From Sphingobium lactosutens DS20 (GTDB lineage: Bacteria; Pseudomonadota; Alphaproteobacteria; Sphingomonadales; Sphingomonadaceae): DNA of 64,000 bases. A program made the position numbers and the translations under genes. The stretch lies in contig NZ_ATDP01000106.1 of NCBI RefSeq assembly GCF_000445105.1, positions 62,001 to 126,000 on the forward strand, given 5' to 3'. The notes beneath the pieces were generated by a model that did no database searches, had not been told where the DNA came from, and saw nothing but the letters and a program-made list of their open reading frames with translations. Within the stretch, counting starts at the first letter, position 1; every line of letters begins with the position of its first letter. Positions 8,066 through 18,258 of the stretch are shown piece after piece.

Positions 8066-8721
8066 ATCATGACGCCCCTTCCTATGGCCTTTGGTTTCTG
8101 GCCATCGCGAATTCCGCGATCTTCATTTTCTTCGCCTTCAGTTTCTTCAAACCTCAGACGAAGCGTGACTGGCGCAGCTTCTCGGCGTTTAGCGCGTTCC
8201 TCGTCGCCCTGTTCGCGGAAATGTACGGTTTTCCGCTTACCATTTATTTTCTCTCGGGATGGCTGCAGTCGGCCTATCCCGGCGTCGACTGGTTCTCCCA
8301 CGATGCGGGGCACCTGCTCGAGATGATGTTCGGGTGGAAGACCAACCCGCATTTCGGTCCGTTCCACATGCTGAGCTTCCTGCTGATCGGAGGTGGCTTC
8401 TGGCTGATCTCTGTCTCCTGGCATGTGCTCTGGCAGGCGCAGCGTGACGGTGAAATGGCGGTGACCGGTCCCTATGCCCGGGTCAGGCATCCGCAATATC
8501 TCGGCTTCATCCTCGTCATGCTGGGCTTCCTGTTTCAGTGGCCGACGCTGCTGACCCTGGCGATGTTCCCGATCCTGGTCTTCATGTACGTAAGGCTGGC
8601 GCGGGCAGAAGAAGCGGAAACGCGCGCCCGTTTCCCGGAGAGCTTCGCGCGGTACGAAGCGCAGGTGCCTGCCTTCATTCCGAGATGGAAGCCCGCCTCT
8701 CTTTCGGAAGCGGGGAAATAG
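8062..8721 (+). CDS. Isoprenylcysteine carboxyl methyltransferase / PEMT-like membrane protein
   Basis: 219 aa with about five membrane segments. The C-terminal part carries the PEMT/ICMT-type motif TGPYARVRHPQYLGF and a paired Glu region (RAEEAETRARFP) typical of membrane methyltransferases using S-adenosylmethionine. Members with an extended N-terminus recur in bacterial copper and metal gene clusters; the substrate is unknown. The ATG overlaps the DUF2933 stop by four bases, so the two are translationally coupled. Confidence 0.8.
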   Translation: MNHDAPSYGLWFLAIANSAIFIFFAFSFFKPQTKRDWRSFSAFSAFLVALFAEMYGFPLTIYFLSGWLQSAYPGVDWFSHDAGHLLEMMFGWKTNPHFGPFHMLSFLLIGGGFWLISVSWHVLWQAQRDGEMAVTGPYARVRHPQYLGFILVMLGFLFQWPTLLTLAMFPILVFMYVRLARAEEAETRARFPESFARYEAQVPAFIPRWKPASLSEAGK

Positions 8722-8724
8722 GGA

Positions 8725-10080
8725 TTGGAGCACGACCACGAAAAGAATGATGCCGTCGGTGGCGACAACGATCTCAGCCGGAACTCGATAACGCTTACCG
8801 GCGCCGTCGCCATGGGTACCGGCGTGATGATCGGTGCGGGGATATTCGCGCTCACCGGCCAGATCGCCGAGCTGGCCGGGCCGCTCTTTCCGTTATCTTT
8901 CGTCGCAGGCGCGATCGTGACCGCGCTCGCCGCTTATAGCTACATCAAGATGTCGAATGCCTGGCCCTCGTCGGGCGGTATCGCGATGATCCTGCAAAAG
9001 GCCTATGGCCCGGGCACCGTCGCCGCTTCGGCCTCACTTCTCATGGCGCTGTCGATGGTGATCAACGAGAGCCTCGTTGCCCGGACCTTCGCGACCTATG
9101 CGCTGCGGCCATTCGGCCTGGAAGAGAACACGTTGCTGCTTTCGATCGGCGCGGTCGCGCTCATCGTTTTCGCCTATCTCGTGAATGCCGCGGGAAACCG
9201 GTCGGTAAGCGGCTTCTCGCTCATCATGTCGGCGGTAAAGATCGGCGGCATCGCGCTCTTCGCCATCGCCGCGATCTGGGCGAGCGGGTTCTCCGGCGGC
9301 GCATTCGCCGAGCCGGTGGGAATGCAGGGCGCCGAAGCCTTTGTCGCTTCGGTCGCATTCTCCATCCTCGCTTTCAAGGGATTCACCACGATCACCAACA
9401 GCGGCGGCGAAATCGTCGATCCGCATCGCAATGTCGGTCGCACGATCATGATCGCGATCGGCATCTGCGTCGCAACCTATCTATTGGTCGCCGTTGCAGT
9501 GGGATCGAGCCTTACGATTGACGAGATCGTGGAGGCTCGAGACTATTCGCTCGCCGCAGCAGCCGGTCCGGCGCTTGGTGACGCAGGATTTTACTTCACA
9601 GTGGTGATCGCGCTCGCCGCCACGGCCTCGGGCGTGATCGCAAGCGTCTTCGCGGTATCGCGCATGCTGACGATGCTCACCGACATGAAGATGATCCCGC
9701 ACAGCCATTTCGGCATGAGCGGAAGTATCCGCAGCCATATGCTGATCTACACGGTGGTGGTTGCCGGCGTGCTGGCTGTCTTGTTCGACCTGTCGCGCAT
9801 CGCCTCGCTTGGGGCTTTTTTCTATCTGGTGATGGACATGCTCGTGCATTGGGGCGTGTTTCGTCATCTGAGACACGAAGTCGGCGCCAAGGCCTTGATC
9901 CTTCTCGTTGCTCTGGCTGCCGACGCCGTCGTGCTTGCGGCGTTCACGGCGGTGAAGCTGCAAAGCGACCCCTCGATCGTTCTCTACGCGATTGCGGGCA
10001 TCACAGCGGTGTTTGCGGCCGAGCACATGTTTCTTCGCCGCAACGAGGCCGATGCCTCACAACGACACAATCATAACTGA
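8725..10080 (+). CDS. APC-superfamily amino acid permease
   Basis: 451 aa, about 12 membrane segments, with the N-terminal signature GTGVMIGAGIFALTG of the amino acid/polyamine/organocation family. The apparent start is a TTG at 8725, three bases after the previous stop, with GGGGA nine bases upstream; the next Met is inside the first conserved membrane helix, so TTG is preferred. The substrate cannot be told from the sequence. A permease of this family within a copper operon is unusual but the spacing indicates cotranscription. Confidence 0.88.
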   Translation: MEHDHEKNDAVGGDNDLSRNSITLTGAVAMGTGVMIGAGIFALTGQIAELAGPLFPLSFVAGAIVTALAAYSYIKMSNAWPSSGGIAMILQKAYGPGTVAASASLLMALSMVINESLVARTFATYALRPFGLEENTLLLSIGAVALIVFAYLVNAAGNRSVSGFSLIMSAVKIGGIALFAIAAIWASGFSGGAFAEPVGMQGAEAFVASVAFSILAFKGFTTITNSGGEIVDPHRNVGRTIMIAIGICVATYLLVAVAVGSSLTIDEIVEARDYSLAAAAGPALGDAGFYFTVVIALAATASGVIASVFAVSRMLTMLTDMKMIPHSHFGMSGSIRSHMLIYTVVVAGVLAVLFDLSRIASLGAFFYLVMDMLVHWGVFRHLRHEVGAKALILLVALAADAVVLAAFTAVKLQSDPSIVLYAIAGITAVFAAEHMFLRRNEADASQRHNHN

Positions 10081-10094
10081 GAGGATAACGCGCT

Positions 10095-10526
10095 ATCGCC
10101 GTCGCAATTTTCCTTGGCTCCGCCCTGTTCCTGATATCGGCCTGGATCCATCTTTGGTTGATCGGCCTCGCCAAGATCGCCCTTCCCCCCGGCCGACCCG
10201 GCGCGGTTCGACTGAGCGCGTCATACCTCATCATTCTGGCAAGTCATCTGCTGATCGCGGGTCTCTTCGCGGCAGGTTTCTTTCTCGCCGCACAAATGGG
10301 ACTCGGCGGCTTCGAAAGCCCAGTTCTCGATAGCTGGATGGACCTCTTCTACTTCTCGCTCATTAACATCACCACGCTAGGCCTGGGCGACATCTATCCC
10401 ACCGGTCACCTGCGCGCGATCACCGGCATCGAATCCCTGACCGGCTTTCTGCTGATCAGCTGCACGGCCCAGTTCGTCTACGCGACCATGAACAAGGAGG
10501 AGAGGCTGTATGCCAAACGGTCATAA
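10095..10526 (+). CDS. K+-channel-like (ion transport 2) membrane protein with unusual start
   Basis: About 143 aa. It has a pore helix and selectivity-filter-like motif TTLGLGDIYPTG between membrane segments, as in two-transmembrane K+ channels (usual filter TxGYGD, here LGLGD). The frame opens at 10089 after a stop, and the first membrane helix is encoded from about 10095, yet the first standard start (TTG 10158) would delete most of that helix. GAGAGG lies ten bases before an ATC at 10095, so an ATC or the CTG at 10125 may be used. It overlaps the next gene by 17 bases. Confidence 0.65.
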   Translation: MAVAIFLGSALFLISAWIHLWLIGLAKIALPPGRPGAVRLSASYLIILASHLLIAGLFAAGFFLAAQMGLGGFESPVLDSWMDLFYFSLINITTLGLGDIYPTGHLRAITGIESLTGFLLISCTAQFVYATMNKEERLYAKRS

Positions 10527-11034
10527 AATGGAGGCAGGCGGGAGCGCCAATTACTGGCGCTTCATGGCGATGGTGGCGACATCCACCGTCATCATGTTCT
10601 TCCTCATGTACGCCAACACCTATGATGCGGACCATATCTTCTGGAGCGAGACCCGCTTCTGGATGGCCTTCGTCATGGGCGCCATGATGATGGTGGTCAT
10701 GCTCCTCTTCATGTGGGGCATGTATCGCGACCGAAAAAAGAACTTCATCATTCTAGGAATCGCGGCGCTCGTCTTCGCGGTCGCGCTCTGGCTGGTGCGC
10801 AGCCAGGTCACCGTGACCGACACCGAATATATGAAGGCGATGATCCCGCACCATTCGATCGCGATCATGACCAGCGAGCGCGCCCATATCCGCGATCCTC
10901 GCGCGCGCAAGCTGGCTCACGACATTATCGTCGCGCAGCGCCGCGAGATCGCCCAGATGAAGTATCTCATCGCCGATATCGAACAGAACGGCGTGCGCAC
11001 GACCGAGCGGCTGCCGAAGGGGATCGAGAAATGA
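10510..11034 (+). CDS. DUF305 membrane-anchored protein
   Basis: 174 aa. Three hydrophobic helices (about residues 15-35, 47-70 and 76-95) precede a C-terminal DUF305 domain with MIPHHSIAIMTSERA and a following ...AHDIIVAQRREIAQM helix. The HH and Met-rich helices suggest metal binding, and DUF305 proteins often accompany copper-resistance genes. AAGGAGG lies just upstream. Its stop overlaps the next ATG by four bases. Confidence 0.87.
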   Translation: MPNGHKMEAGGSANYWRFMAMVATSTVIMFFLMYANTYDADHIFWSETRFWMAFVMGAMMMVVMLLFMWGMYRDRKKNFIILGIAALVFAVALWLVRSQVTVTDTEYMKAMIPHHSIAIMTSERAHIRDPRARKLAHDIIVAQRREIAQMKYLIADIEQNGVRTTERLPKGIEK

Positions 11035-11525
11035 GAGCCATCCTCTCCCTCGCTCTCCTCGGTCTGGCATTGGCCGGGTGTAATCGTAACAGCGCAATCG
11101 GCAATGACCGGGAGGCACGGGTCGATCCTGCTGCCAGTCCGGCGCCAATCGTCGCGGCCGGTGCTGCCCTGCAGAATGTGGAAACCGCCGCCATCAAACC
11201 CGAGACCATGAGCAATGCCGATATCTTGGCGCTGGGCGGCAAGGTCGGCCGATGCGCCATCAAGCTTACCGAAGTCGGCTTCCCCTCGTTTTTGTACCGG
11301 CCAAACGGTTCCGGTGCGATCAAGCTGAACGGCAAGCTGATCGTTCTGCCGAACACCGGCTCCGGTCGCTTCGAGGCCGATGATCTGCTCGTCGTCCTCC
11401 GCCCGGTCGACGAAGTCGGAAATGCGGGGCTCAAGGCTGCCGAAATGATCATCGTGCCTCCGGGATCCAGGGAGGAGATGGGCTACCGGGGCTACATCCA
11501 GTGCTTCAAAGGAGGCCAAGCATGA
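11031..11525 (+). CDS. Lipoprotein of unknown function
   Basis: 164 aa. The N-terminus is a lipoprotein signal with lipobox LALAGC (Cys about residue 17). The mature part has no motif I recognise; it contains a Cys (KVGRCAIKL) and another near the C-terminus (YIQCFKGG), possibly a disulfide pair. It overlaps both neighbours by ATGA, so it belongs to the copper operon. Function not assigned. Confidence 0.75.
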   Translation: MRAILSLALLGLALAGCNRNSAIGNDREARVDPAASPAPIVAAGAALQNVETAAIKPETMSNADILALGGKVGRCAIKLTEVGFPSFLYRPNGSGAIKLNGKLIVLPNTGSGRFEADDLLVVLRPVDEVGNAGLKAAEMIIVPPGSREEMGYRGYIQCFKGGQA

Positions 11526-12097
11526 ATGCGACCTGGAAAGGCGCCATATGGGGCGCAGCCGCGCTGCTGATCTTGATGATCGTCGTCGCTCTGATCGTGA
11601 TCTTGACCGGTGGCTATAATGTGGCCGCGACCGATCGGCACAATCCGATCGTCGGTTGGGCGCTTACCACAACGATGGGCAATTCCGTCCGACGGCAGGC
11701 GGCGGATATCAAGCCCCCGGCCGAGTTCACGCCGGCCATGATCGCGGCCGGGGCGGGCGAATACAAAGCGATGTGTTCCCATTGCCATGGAGGCGTCGGG
11801 CAAAGCCGCGCAGAATGGGCGGAAGTCATGCTCCCAAAACCGCCGCCGCTGGCCGAAGCCGCCAAGGAATGGGATCCCAAGGAAGTTTTCTGGCTGGTTA
11901 AGCACGGCGTGAAGATGAGCGGGATGCCCGCCTTCGGTCCCACGCATGATGACAAGACCATCTGGAACATCGTCGCCTTCGTGAAAGCCTTGCCCGAAAT
12001 GCCGGCAGAGCAATATGCGGGCTACAGCAGTCATCATGACGAAGAGATGCATGATGATCACGCTCACGAAGAGAGCGAAGCTCCCCACCACCATTAA
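11522..12097 (+). CDS. Membrane-anchored c-type cytochrome
   Basis: 191 aa. An N-terminal membrane anchor (about residues 8-30) is followed by one cytochrome c domain with the heme motif CSHCH (85-89) and a likely axial Met in KMSGMPAFG. The C-terminus is His/Glu-rich (SSHHDEEMHDDHAHEE), a likely metal-binding tail. AGGAGG lies before the ATG. It closes the rightward copper operon and may carry electrons for a periplasmic copper redox step. Confidence 0.88.
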   Translation: MNATWKGAIWGAAALLILMIVVALIVILTGGYNVAATDRHNPIVGWALTTTMGNSVRRQAADIKPPAEFTPAMIAAGAGEYKAMCSHCHGGVGQSRAEWAEVMLPKPPPLAEAAKEWDPKEVFWLVKHGVKMSGMPAFGPTHDDKTIWNIVAFVKALPEMPAEQYAGYSSHHDEEMHDDHAHEESEAPHHH

Positions 12098-12230
12098 ATT
12101 TTGCACTTCCATGAGGTGGATTTTCGAGAAAACCGTTGTTCATACGCTGTCTCATTGGGTGCTCGGGCCGACAGAAGGCATTGGACAGGCGCTGTAAGCC
12201 TCAATGTTTTCTATCGGTTGCGCGATTGGA

Positions 12231-13178
12231 ATGATCGAGCTGCGTCAGCTCCGCTACCTGATTGCGGCGGCACACTCCGGCAGCTTCAGTAGGGCGGCAC
12301 GCACCTTGAACATCAAACAGGCAACCCTCAGCCGCCACATCCTCGAGGTGGAACAGCGTCTTGGAATTACCCTCTTCGATCGCAAAACCCGAGGCGCCAC
12401 TTTGACACCGAACGGTCAGCGCTATCTCCGTACTGCCCGTCGTATCGTAAAAGAGTTCGAAGAGTTGAACGCCTGGGTTCGAGAAACTCGCGACGGCGAA
12501 AACGGAAGATTGGCAATCGGCTTCTACACGTCCTTCTCAGCGGGCAATCTGCGCGCGACACTGACAGAATTCAGCGACCGTTTTCCTAACATACAGGTGC
12601 GTGGATTCGAACGAGATCGCCAAATGCTACTGGCGGGTATCGAGAATGGCCTGCTCGATATCGTGATCATGATCGGCGAGGTGCGGTATCATCATCTCAG
12701 AAGCCGCTCATTCTGGAGTGAACGCATTTTAGTGGCCATGCCGGAAAGCCATCCGCTGGCTTCTCGCGAGCGCATTCATTGGACGGATCTGACTGGCGAG
12801 CGGTTTCTTCTGACCGAACGCGATCCCGGCCCCGAAACGCGCAACATGCTCCTGAGCAAGCTCTGGATGCCGGGTTATACGCCGGAAATCGATATGGACG
12901 ACATTGGCCGCGACACGGTGCTGAGCGCCATTGCGCTCGGTGGACGCGTCTCGATCGTCGCCGAGTCGGCACTCGGCATTCAGGTGCCAGGCGTCGTGTT
13001 CCGCGAAGTCCATGAAAGCAACGGCCACATACGGATCGGTTTTTCCGGCTACTGGCGCGAGGACAACGATAACGCGGTGCTGCACCGCTTCCTAGAGTTC
13101 GTAGCCGACCGTTATTCGCTGCCGCCCTTATCGGGCCAGCAGCAATCTTCTCACCAAACAGGAAAGGAGATGCCGTGA
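12231..13178 (+). CDS. LysR-family transcriptional regulator linked to the trb genes
   Basis: 315 aa. The N-terminal winged helix-turn-helix (MIELRQLRYLIAAAHSGSFS, then AARTLNIKQATLSRHI) and an effector-binding domain give the normal LysR architecture. The ATG at 12231 fits the family's usual first residues; an ATG at 12204 would add nine residues. Its stop overlaps the next gene (GTGA). A LysR regulator (TraR) also accompanies the trb genes of Tn4371-type ICEs, so control of transfer is plausible. Control of the copper operon to its left is an alternative. Confidence 0.9.
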   Translation: MIELRQLRYLIAAAHSGSFSRAARTLNIKQATLSRHILEVEQRLGITLFDRKTRGATLTPNGQRYLRTARRIVKEFEELNAWVRETRDGENGRLAIGFYTSFSAGNLRATLTEFSDRFPNIQVRGFERDRQMLLAGIENGLLDIVIMIGEVRYHHLRSRSFWSERILVAMPESHPLASRERIHWTDLTGERFLLTERDPGPETRNMLLSKLWMPGYTPEIDMDDIGRDTVLSAIALGGRVSIVAESALGIQVPGVVFREVHESNGHIRIGFSGYWREDNDNAVLHRFLEFVADRYSLPPLSGQQQSSHQTGKEMP

Positions 13179-13483
13179 CGCATGGCAAGGCACTCATCCT
13201 CGTGGTCGTTGCGCTGGTCGCCGGGTTCGGCGCTGGCTTCGTGCTGCGCCCCATGATCGTTCCGATGCATCCGGTTGCGGCAGCGCCCGATGATGCTCCG
13301 TCCGCGCAATACCCAGTGGCACCGCGCAGCAAGCAATATTTCGCGGCGCATCTCGACAAGGCGCGGCAGGTTCTCGCTGCCTGCAAGGATGGCGCAGTGG
13401 GTGGCGATGAGTGCGCGAATGCTGAACGGGCGGTGATCGAGGCTGATGGGCATGATCGCTTCAAGCGTTTCATGGGCAACTGA
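13175..13483 (+). CDS. Entry-exclusion-like (EexN/TrbK-type) small membrane protein
   Basis: 102 aa. One N-terminal membrane segment (about residues 6-26) is followed by a periplasmic part with two Cys in the pattern C-x8-C-A-N-A (ACKDGAVGGDECANA), like EexN/TrbK proteins that block redundant mating. The start is a GTG overlapping the LysR stop, with AAGGAGA upstream. Its last residues, DRFKRFMGN, closely resemble the C-terminus of TrbJ in this element (ERFRRFMGN). Confidence 0.65.
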   Translation: MTHGKALILVVVALVAGFGAGFVLRPMIVPMHPVAAAPDDAPSAQYPVAPRSKQYFAAHLDKARQVLAACKDGAVGGDECANAERAVIEADGHDRFKRFMGN

Positions 13484-13491
13484 CGGCGCGG

Positions 13492-13713
13492 TCAGCCTTC
13501 CTGCGCGCGGCGTCGGCGAAAACCGCGATCTGTATCCATGAAGCGCGCGAGCATCGGCGCCACCAGCCTTTCGGGCTTGGCCGGTGAACTTCCCGTTTCG
13601 GCCGCGAGCGCTGCGGCATAGGCGACAAGGTCCCGGTGCACGGCTGCGGGCAGTTCCACCGTCAGTTTGACTGGCCGATCATCTTCGAGCGGCCCCAGCT
13701 TCAATTTCGTCAT
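13492..13713 (-). CDS. DUF2274 protein, downstream of trbI
   Basis: 73 aa. It matches the DUF2274 family, which almost always follows trbI in this type of conjugation cluster. The sequence (KLTVELPAAVHRDLVAYAAALAAETG) looks like a ribbon-helix-helix fold, so DNA binding is possible but unproven. The start overlaps the trbI stop by four bases. It converges on the entry-exclusion-like gene with an eight-base gap. Confidence 0.85.
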   Translation of the reverse strand: MTKLKLGPLEDDRPVKLTVELPAAVHRDLVAYAAALAAETGSSPAKPERLVAPMLARFMDTDRGFRRRRAQEG

Positions 13714-14917
13714 CGTGTCGCTCCAAAGGGTTCGAGCACGAGATCGCGGGTGACGATTACGTGCAGAGGATAGCCCGGCCGAATGGTCAGAGTTGGTTGG
13801 ATATTGAGCTGCCGCTGGACGATCTGCTGGCCGGTCTGATTGATGGTGTCCTGCGTGCCGAGCCGAAGCGCGCGCACGAGGTCGCTGTCATTGTCGGTGG
13901 CCAGTTCGGTCCCGACACCGAGCAGCGTCGAAATCATCGCAGCCTTGAGCACGCCGCCCCAATGCTGGTTTACTTTGTCCTGCAAGCCGGCATAGCCGGC
14001 CGCGTCGGCGCCTGGCTGGCGCTCGAGAGTGATCGAGCGGCCGTCCGGCATGATGAGCCGGTCCCAGGCGAGCAGCACGCGGGTCTGGCCGGCGGTTATC
14101 TGGCTATCGTATTCGCCGATCAGCCGCGCGCCCTGCGGGATGAGCAGGATGCGGCCAGTGGGGCTGTCATAGACGTTCTGCGTCACCTGGGCGGTGATCT
14201 GCCCGGGAAGGTCCGAACGGATGCCGGTGATGAGCGCGGCAGGGATGATGCTGCCGGCCTGGACAATGTTGGGCGAGACCGGCGCGGTCAGCCGCTCGAC
14301 GCTGAGGGTGCGCTGGTTGGACGCCTGCGCCATGAAGGCGCGCTTGGCGGCCTGGTCGTCTTGCGCGGCCGGGCTGGCCTGCGGCGGTGTCGCCGCCTGG
14401 CCCGGCGCGGCGGCGATCTGCGGTGCGATCGCGCTAGCCCCTGCCGCGCCGTGACCGAGGAATACCGAGCTGGTGCGCGCGGCTTCGCGCTCCTGCCGGA
14501 CGCGCTGGCGCGCCGCCTCGGCGGCCTGCGCCTGCGGATTGCGCTGTCCGTTCGCTCCAACCGCCGGCACCGGCACGTCCTGTCCGCGCTGCTGGGCCGA
14601 GACGATCGGGCCGCCGAGATCGCCGGGAAGCGGCGGGCCGAGCCGCGGCGCCTGCGTATAGTCCCTTGGCCCGGAGGTGATGGTCTCCGCCGTGTTGCGG
14701 GTTTCGGTGCTGTAAAGCTCCTTGGCCTGCTTTTCGGCTGGCGGACGCAGCGCGTAGATGAGCGAGCCGCCGATGCCGAGGCCGGCAGCGATGCCGACGA
14801 CGGCCAGGGCCTTACGCGACAGGCGCTTGACGCGGGGCGGATCGCCCCGGAGCTGGAAGGCCCCCGGATCGGGACGCGGCGACGCCGGCTCAGCGACGGG
14901 CGGTTCGACGGGATCGG

Positions 14918-14921
<4 letters not shown>
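13710..14921 (-). CDS. trbI: Conjugal transfer protein TrbI (VirB10-like)
   Basis: 403 aa. A cytoplasmic Pro-rich N-terminus, one membrane helix (about residues 37-60), a Gln/Ala/Pro-rich periplasmic linker and a C-terminal TrbI/VirB10 domain (SVERLTAPVSPNIVQAGSII onward, ending in HVIVTRDLVLEPF). It spans the envelope and forms the outer ring of the type IV secretion channel. The GTG start overlaps trbG by four bases. Confidence 0.95.
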
Positions 14922-15927
<1,006 letters not shown>

Positions 15928-15931
<4 letters not shown>

Positions 15932-16611
15932 TGCGACAGCTCCTTTGACCAGTTGAAGGCGTTGACGAAAATGCCGAGCGGGTTCTTGCGCAGGCCTTCG
16001 GGGGTTCGCGGCGGTTGTACAGCGATGGTGAGAATGGCCGACCAGTGCTCGGTGGCGGCGAGACTGCCGTCCTGATAGCGGCGTTCGATCCAGGCGATCC
16101 GGAAGCTGTCAGGTGAAGCGCGGATGACGCTGGAGACCTCCACGGCGACCTGCACCTTGCCGACCTTCGTGAACGGGTCATTGGCGCGGGCGTAGTCGTT
16201 GAGCGCGAGCGCACCCTTGTCGGTAGTGAAGTCGTAGGCCCTGAGCCAGTTCTGGCGGACGATGACGGGATCGGCCGGGATCGAGCGGACATTCTCGATG
16301 AAGCGCGCGAGATGGAACGCGATCTGCGGATCGGTAGGCCGATAGCCGGCCTCGGCCGGCGCGACCGCCTGCGCCTCGCCGAGCCGGTCGACCTGAACCA
16401 CCCAGGGGACGATATGGCCGCGCGCCGACTGCCAGATCAGGCCACCGGTCAAGGCGAGGTTCAAGGCCATCGCGCAGAAGAAGGCGAGCCGCCAGTTCTT
16501 CCCCTGCACGACCGGCTCGCCAATGCGGCGATCCCATTCCTGCCGGGCGGCCTGATAGGGCGTTACGGGCTCGGGAGTCTGCGCAAAGCGGATCGAAGGG
16601 CGTCGGAACAT
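15928..16611 (-). CDS. trbF: Conjugal transfer protein TrbF (VirB8-like)
   Basis: 227 aa. A cytoplasmic N-terminus with TPYQAARQEWDRRIG, one membrane helix (about residues 42-62) and a periplasmic VirB8-like domain with the conserved WSAILTIAVQPP and NPLGIFVNAFNWSKEL segment. VirB8 proteins nucleate assembly of the inner-membrane complex. It directly abuts trbL. Confidence 0.95.
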
Positions 16612-17973
16612 CTAGTCTTTCTCCCGGATGTCGGGACCGCCGGCGCCGCCGTGGCTGTCGCCAGCTTTGAGCGTGTGTGCGGCAAGGGTCGCGTTGTGGG
16701 TCATGGATTGGCGGCGCTTCATCGCGGCCGCCCAGGCGGGCAGCGCGGCAGGGCCGGATGCGGAGGCGTCAGCGGCCGCAGTGGCGGGTGCTGATCCGCC
16801 GGCGATCGTGCCGCCAGATGCGGTGAAGCCCGCACGCGCGCCGGAGCGGAAGCTGGCCTTGATCGCTTCGCCGCCTCTGGCGGCCGCCTTGCGCAACGGT
16901 GACATGGCGGTGTTAGCGGCCGCCTGGCCGACCGCGCCCATGCCACCTGCGACAGCGCCGGCGCCGCTCTTGCCGAGCGAGCCGAGGCTGTAGGCGCTGG
17001 CGGCGCCTCCGGCCATTTGCGCCCCGCCACGCGCGGCCGCGCCGGTCATCCGACCCGCCGCGCCGATAGCGGAGCCGGCGGCACCGACGCCCAGGCGTGC
17101 GGCGGCCGCGCCGCCAACCAGGGCGCCACCCGCAGCGAGCGCCGTGCCGGCAGCCGCGCCCGCACCAAGCTGCGGACCGCCGGAGACGATGCCATTGGCG
17201 ATACCGGGGCCGAAGATCGCCAGGCCGAGCAGCGATAGAGCCGCAAGGGCGATGGCCATGACCTGGTTGATGTCGGGTTCGACGCCAAGGCCTGCCGCGG
17301 TGAACTGGCTGAACAATGTGGTGCCGATGCCGGTGATGACGGCCAGGACCAGCACCTTGATGCCGGTCGACACGATATGGCCCAGCACGCGCTCGGCCAT
17401 GAACGCTGTGCGGTTGAAGAAGGCGAAGGGCAACAGCACGAAGCCGGCCAGCGTCACCAGCTTGAACTCGATCAGCGTGATGAAGACCTGAACTGCGATA
17501 ATGAAAAAGGCCAGCACCACGATCAGCCAAGCGATAAGCAGCACGAGAATCAGCGCGAGGTTGGCGAAGACGGCCCACAGGCTGGAGAACTGGCCCGCTG
17601 CGTCGAGCAGCGGCTTGGCGGCCTCAAGCCCGGTCGCCGCGATGCTGCCCGGCTTCATGAACTCGGCCAGGCTCAGGCTGTCGCCGCTCGCCTTGAGACC
17701 GAGGCCGGCAAAGCTCTCGAAGACGATCGTCGCGAGGGTGTGGAAGTTGCCGATGATGAAGGCGAAGAAGCCGATATAGAGCGTTTTCTTGATGAGCCGC
17801 TGGAGCACGTCCTCGTCGGCGCCCCAGGCCCAGAACAGCCCGGCGATGGTCACGTCGATCGCGATCAGCGTTGAGGACAGGAAGCCCACTTCGCCGCCCA
17901 GTAGGCCGAATCCGCTGTCGATGTAGCTTCCGAAGACGCCCAGGAAGGTGTCGATGACGCCGGTGTCGTTCAT
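16612..17973 (-). CDS. trbL: Conjugal transfer protein TrbL (VirB6-like)
   Basis: 453 aa. About six membrane helices in the first 290 residues, then a long Ala/Gly-rich C-terminal tail (about 290-430), as is normal for TrbL. VirB6-like proteins form the inner-membrane part of the DNA channel. The ATG at 17973 (MNDTGVIDTFL) overlaps the TrbK-alt stop by four bases; the frame is open further upstream but is not needed. Confidence 0.94.
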   Translation of the reverse strand: MNDTGVIDTFLGVFGSYIDSGFGLLGGEVGFLSSTLIAIDVTIAGLFWAWGADEDVLQRLIKKTLYIGFFAFIIGNFHTLATIVFESFAGLGLKASGDSLSLAEFMKPGSIAATGLEAAKPLLDAAGQFSSLWAVFANLALILVLLIAWLIVVLAFFIIAVQVFITLIEFKLVTLAGFVLLPFAFFNRTAFMAERVLGHIVSTGIKVLVLAVITGIGTTLFSQFTAAGLGVEPDINQVMAIALAALSLLGLAIFGPGIANGIVSGGPQLGAGAAAGTALAAGGALVGGAAAARLGVGAAGSAIGAAGRMTGAAARGGAQMAGGAASAYSLGSLGKSGAGAVAGGMGAVGQAAANTAMSPLRKAAARGGEAIKASFRSGARAGFTASGGTIAGGSAPATAAADASASGPAALPAWAAAMKRRQSMTHNATLAAHTLKAGDSHGGAGGPDIREKD

Positions 17974-18248
17974 CGCCCGGCGCCCTCGTGATCGTCGTGG
18001 TGGAAGAAGCGGCGGCGGTTCTCCGCCCAGGCAGCCTCGCACCCGCTGTCCGGCATGGTGAGCGTGGCGCAGCGTTCCAGCTCGCGGTTGAGCCGGCTGC
18101 GCCCTTCGGTGTCGCGCACGATCGCGGGCATCGGCGGCAGCGCGGGCGCGCGATCCCTGGTGGCGGCGAGGATCGCCACCGCCATCATCAGACCGGCCAG
18201 CGCTGCCACGCCTGCGATTTTTGCCGTGCGCGAGGTTCCATGCGGCAT
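17970..18248 (-). CDS. trbK-alt: Putative entry-exclusion protein TrbK-alt
   Basis: 92 aa. One N-terminal membrane segment (about residues 10-28), then a short periplasmic part with two Cys (ERCATLTMPDSGC) and the family ending CEAAWAENRRRFF. Its place between trbJ and trbL is typical of TrbK-alt in alphaproteobacterial elements. It probably limits mating with cells that already carry the element. Confidence 0.88.
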   Translation of the reverse strand: MPHGTSRTAKIAGVAALAGLMMAVAILAATRDRAPALPPMPAIVRDTEGRSRLNRELERCATLTMPDSGCEAAWAENRRRFFHHDDHEGAGR

Positions 18249-18258
18249 GGCGCGCGCC

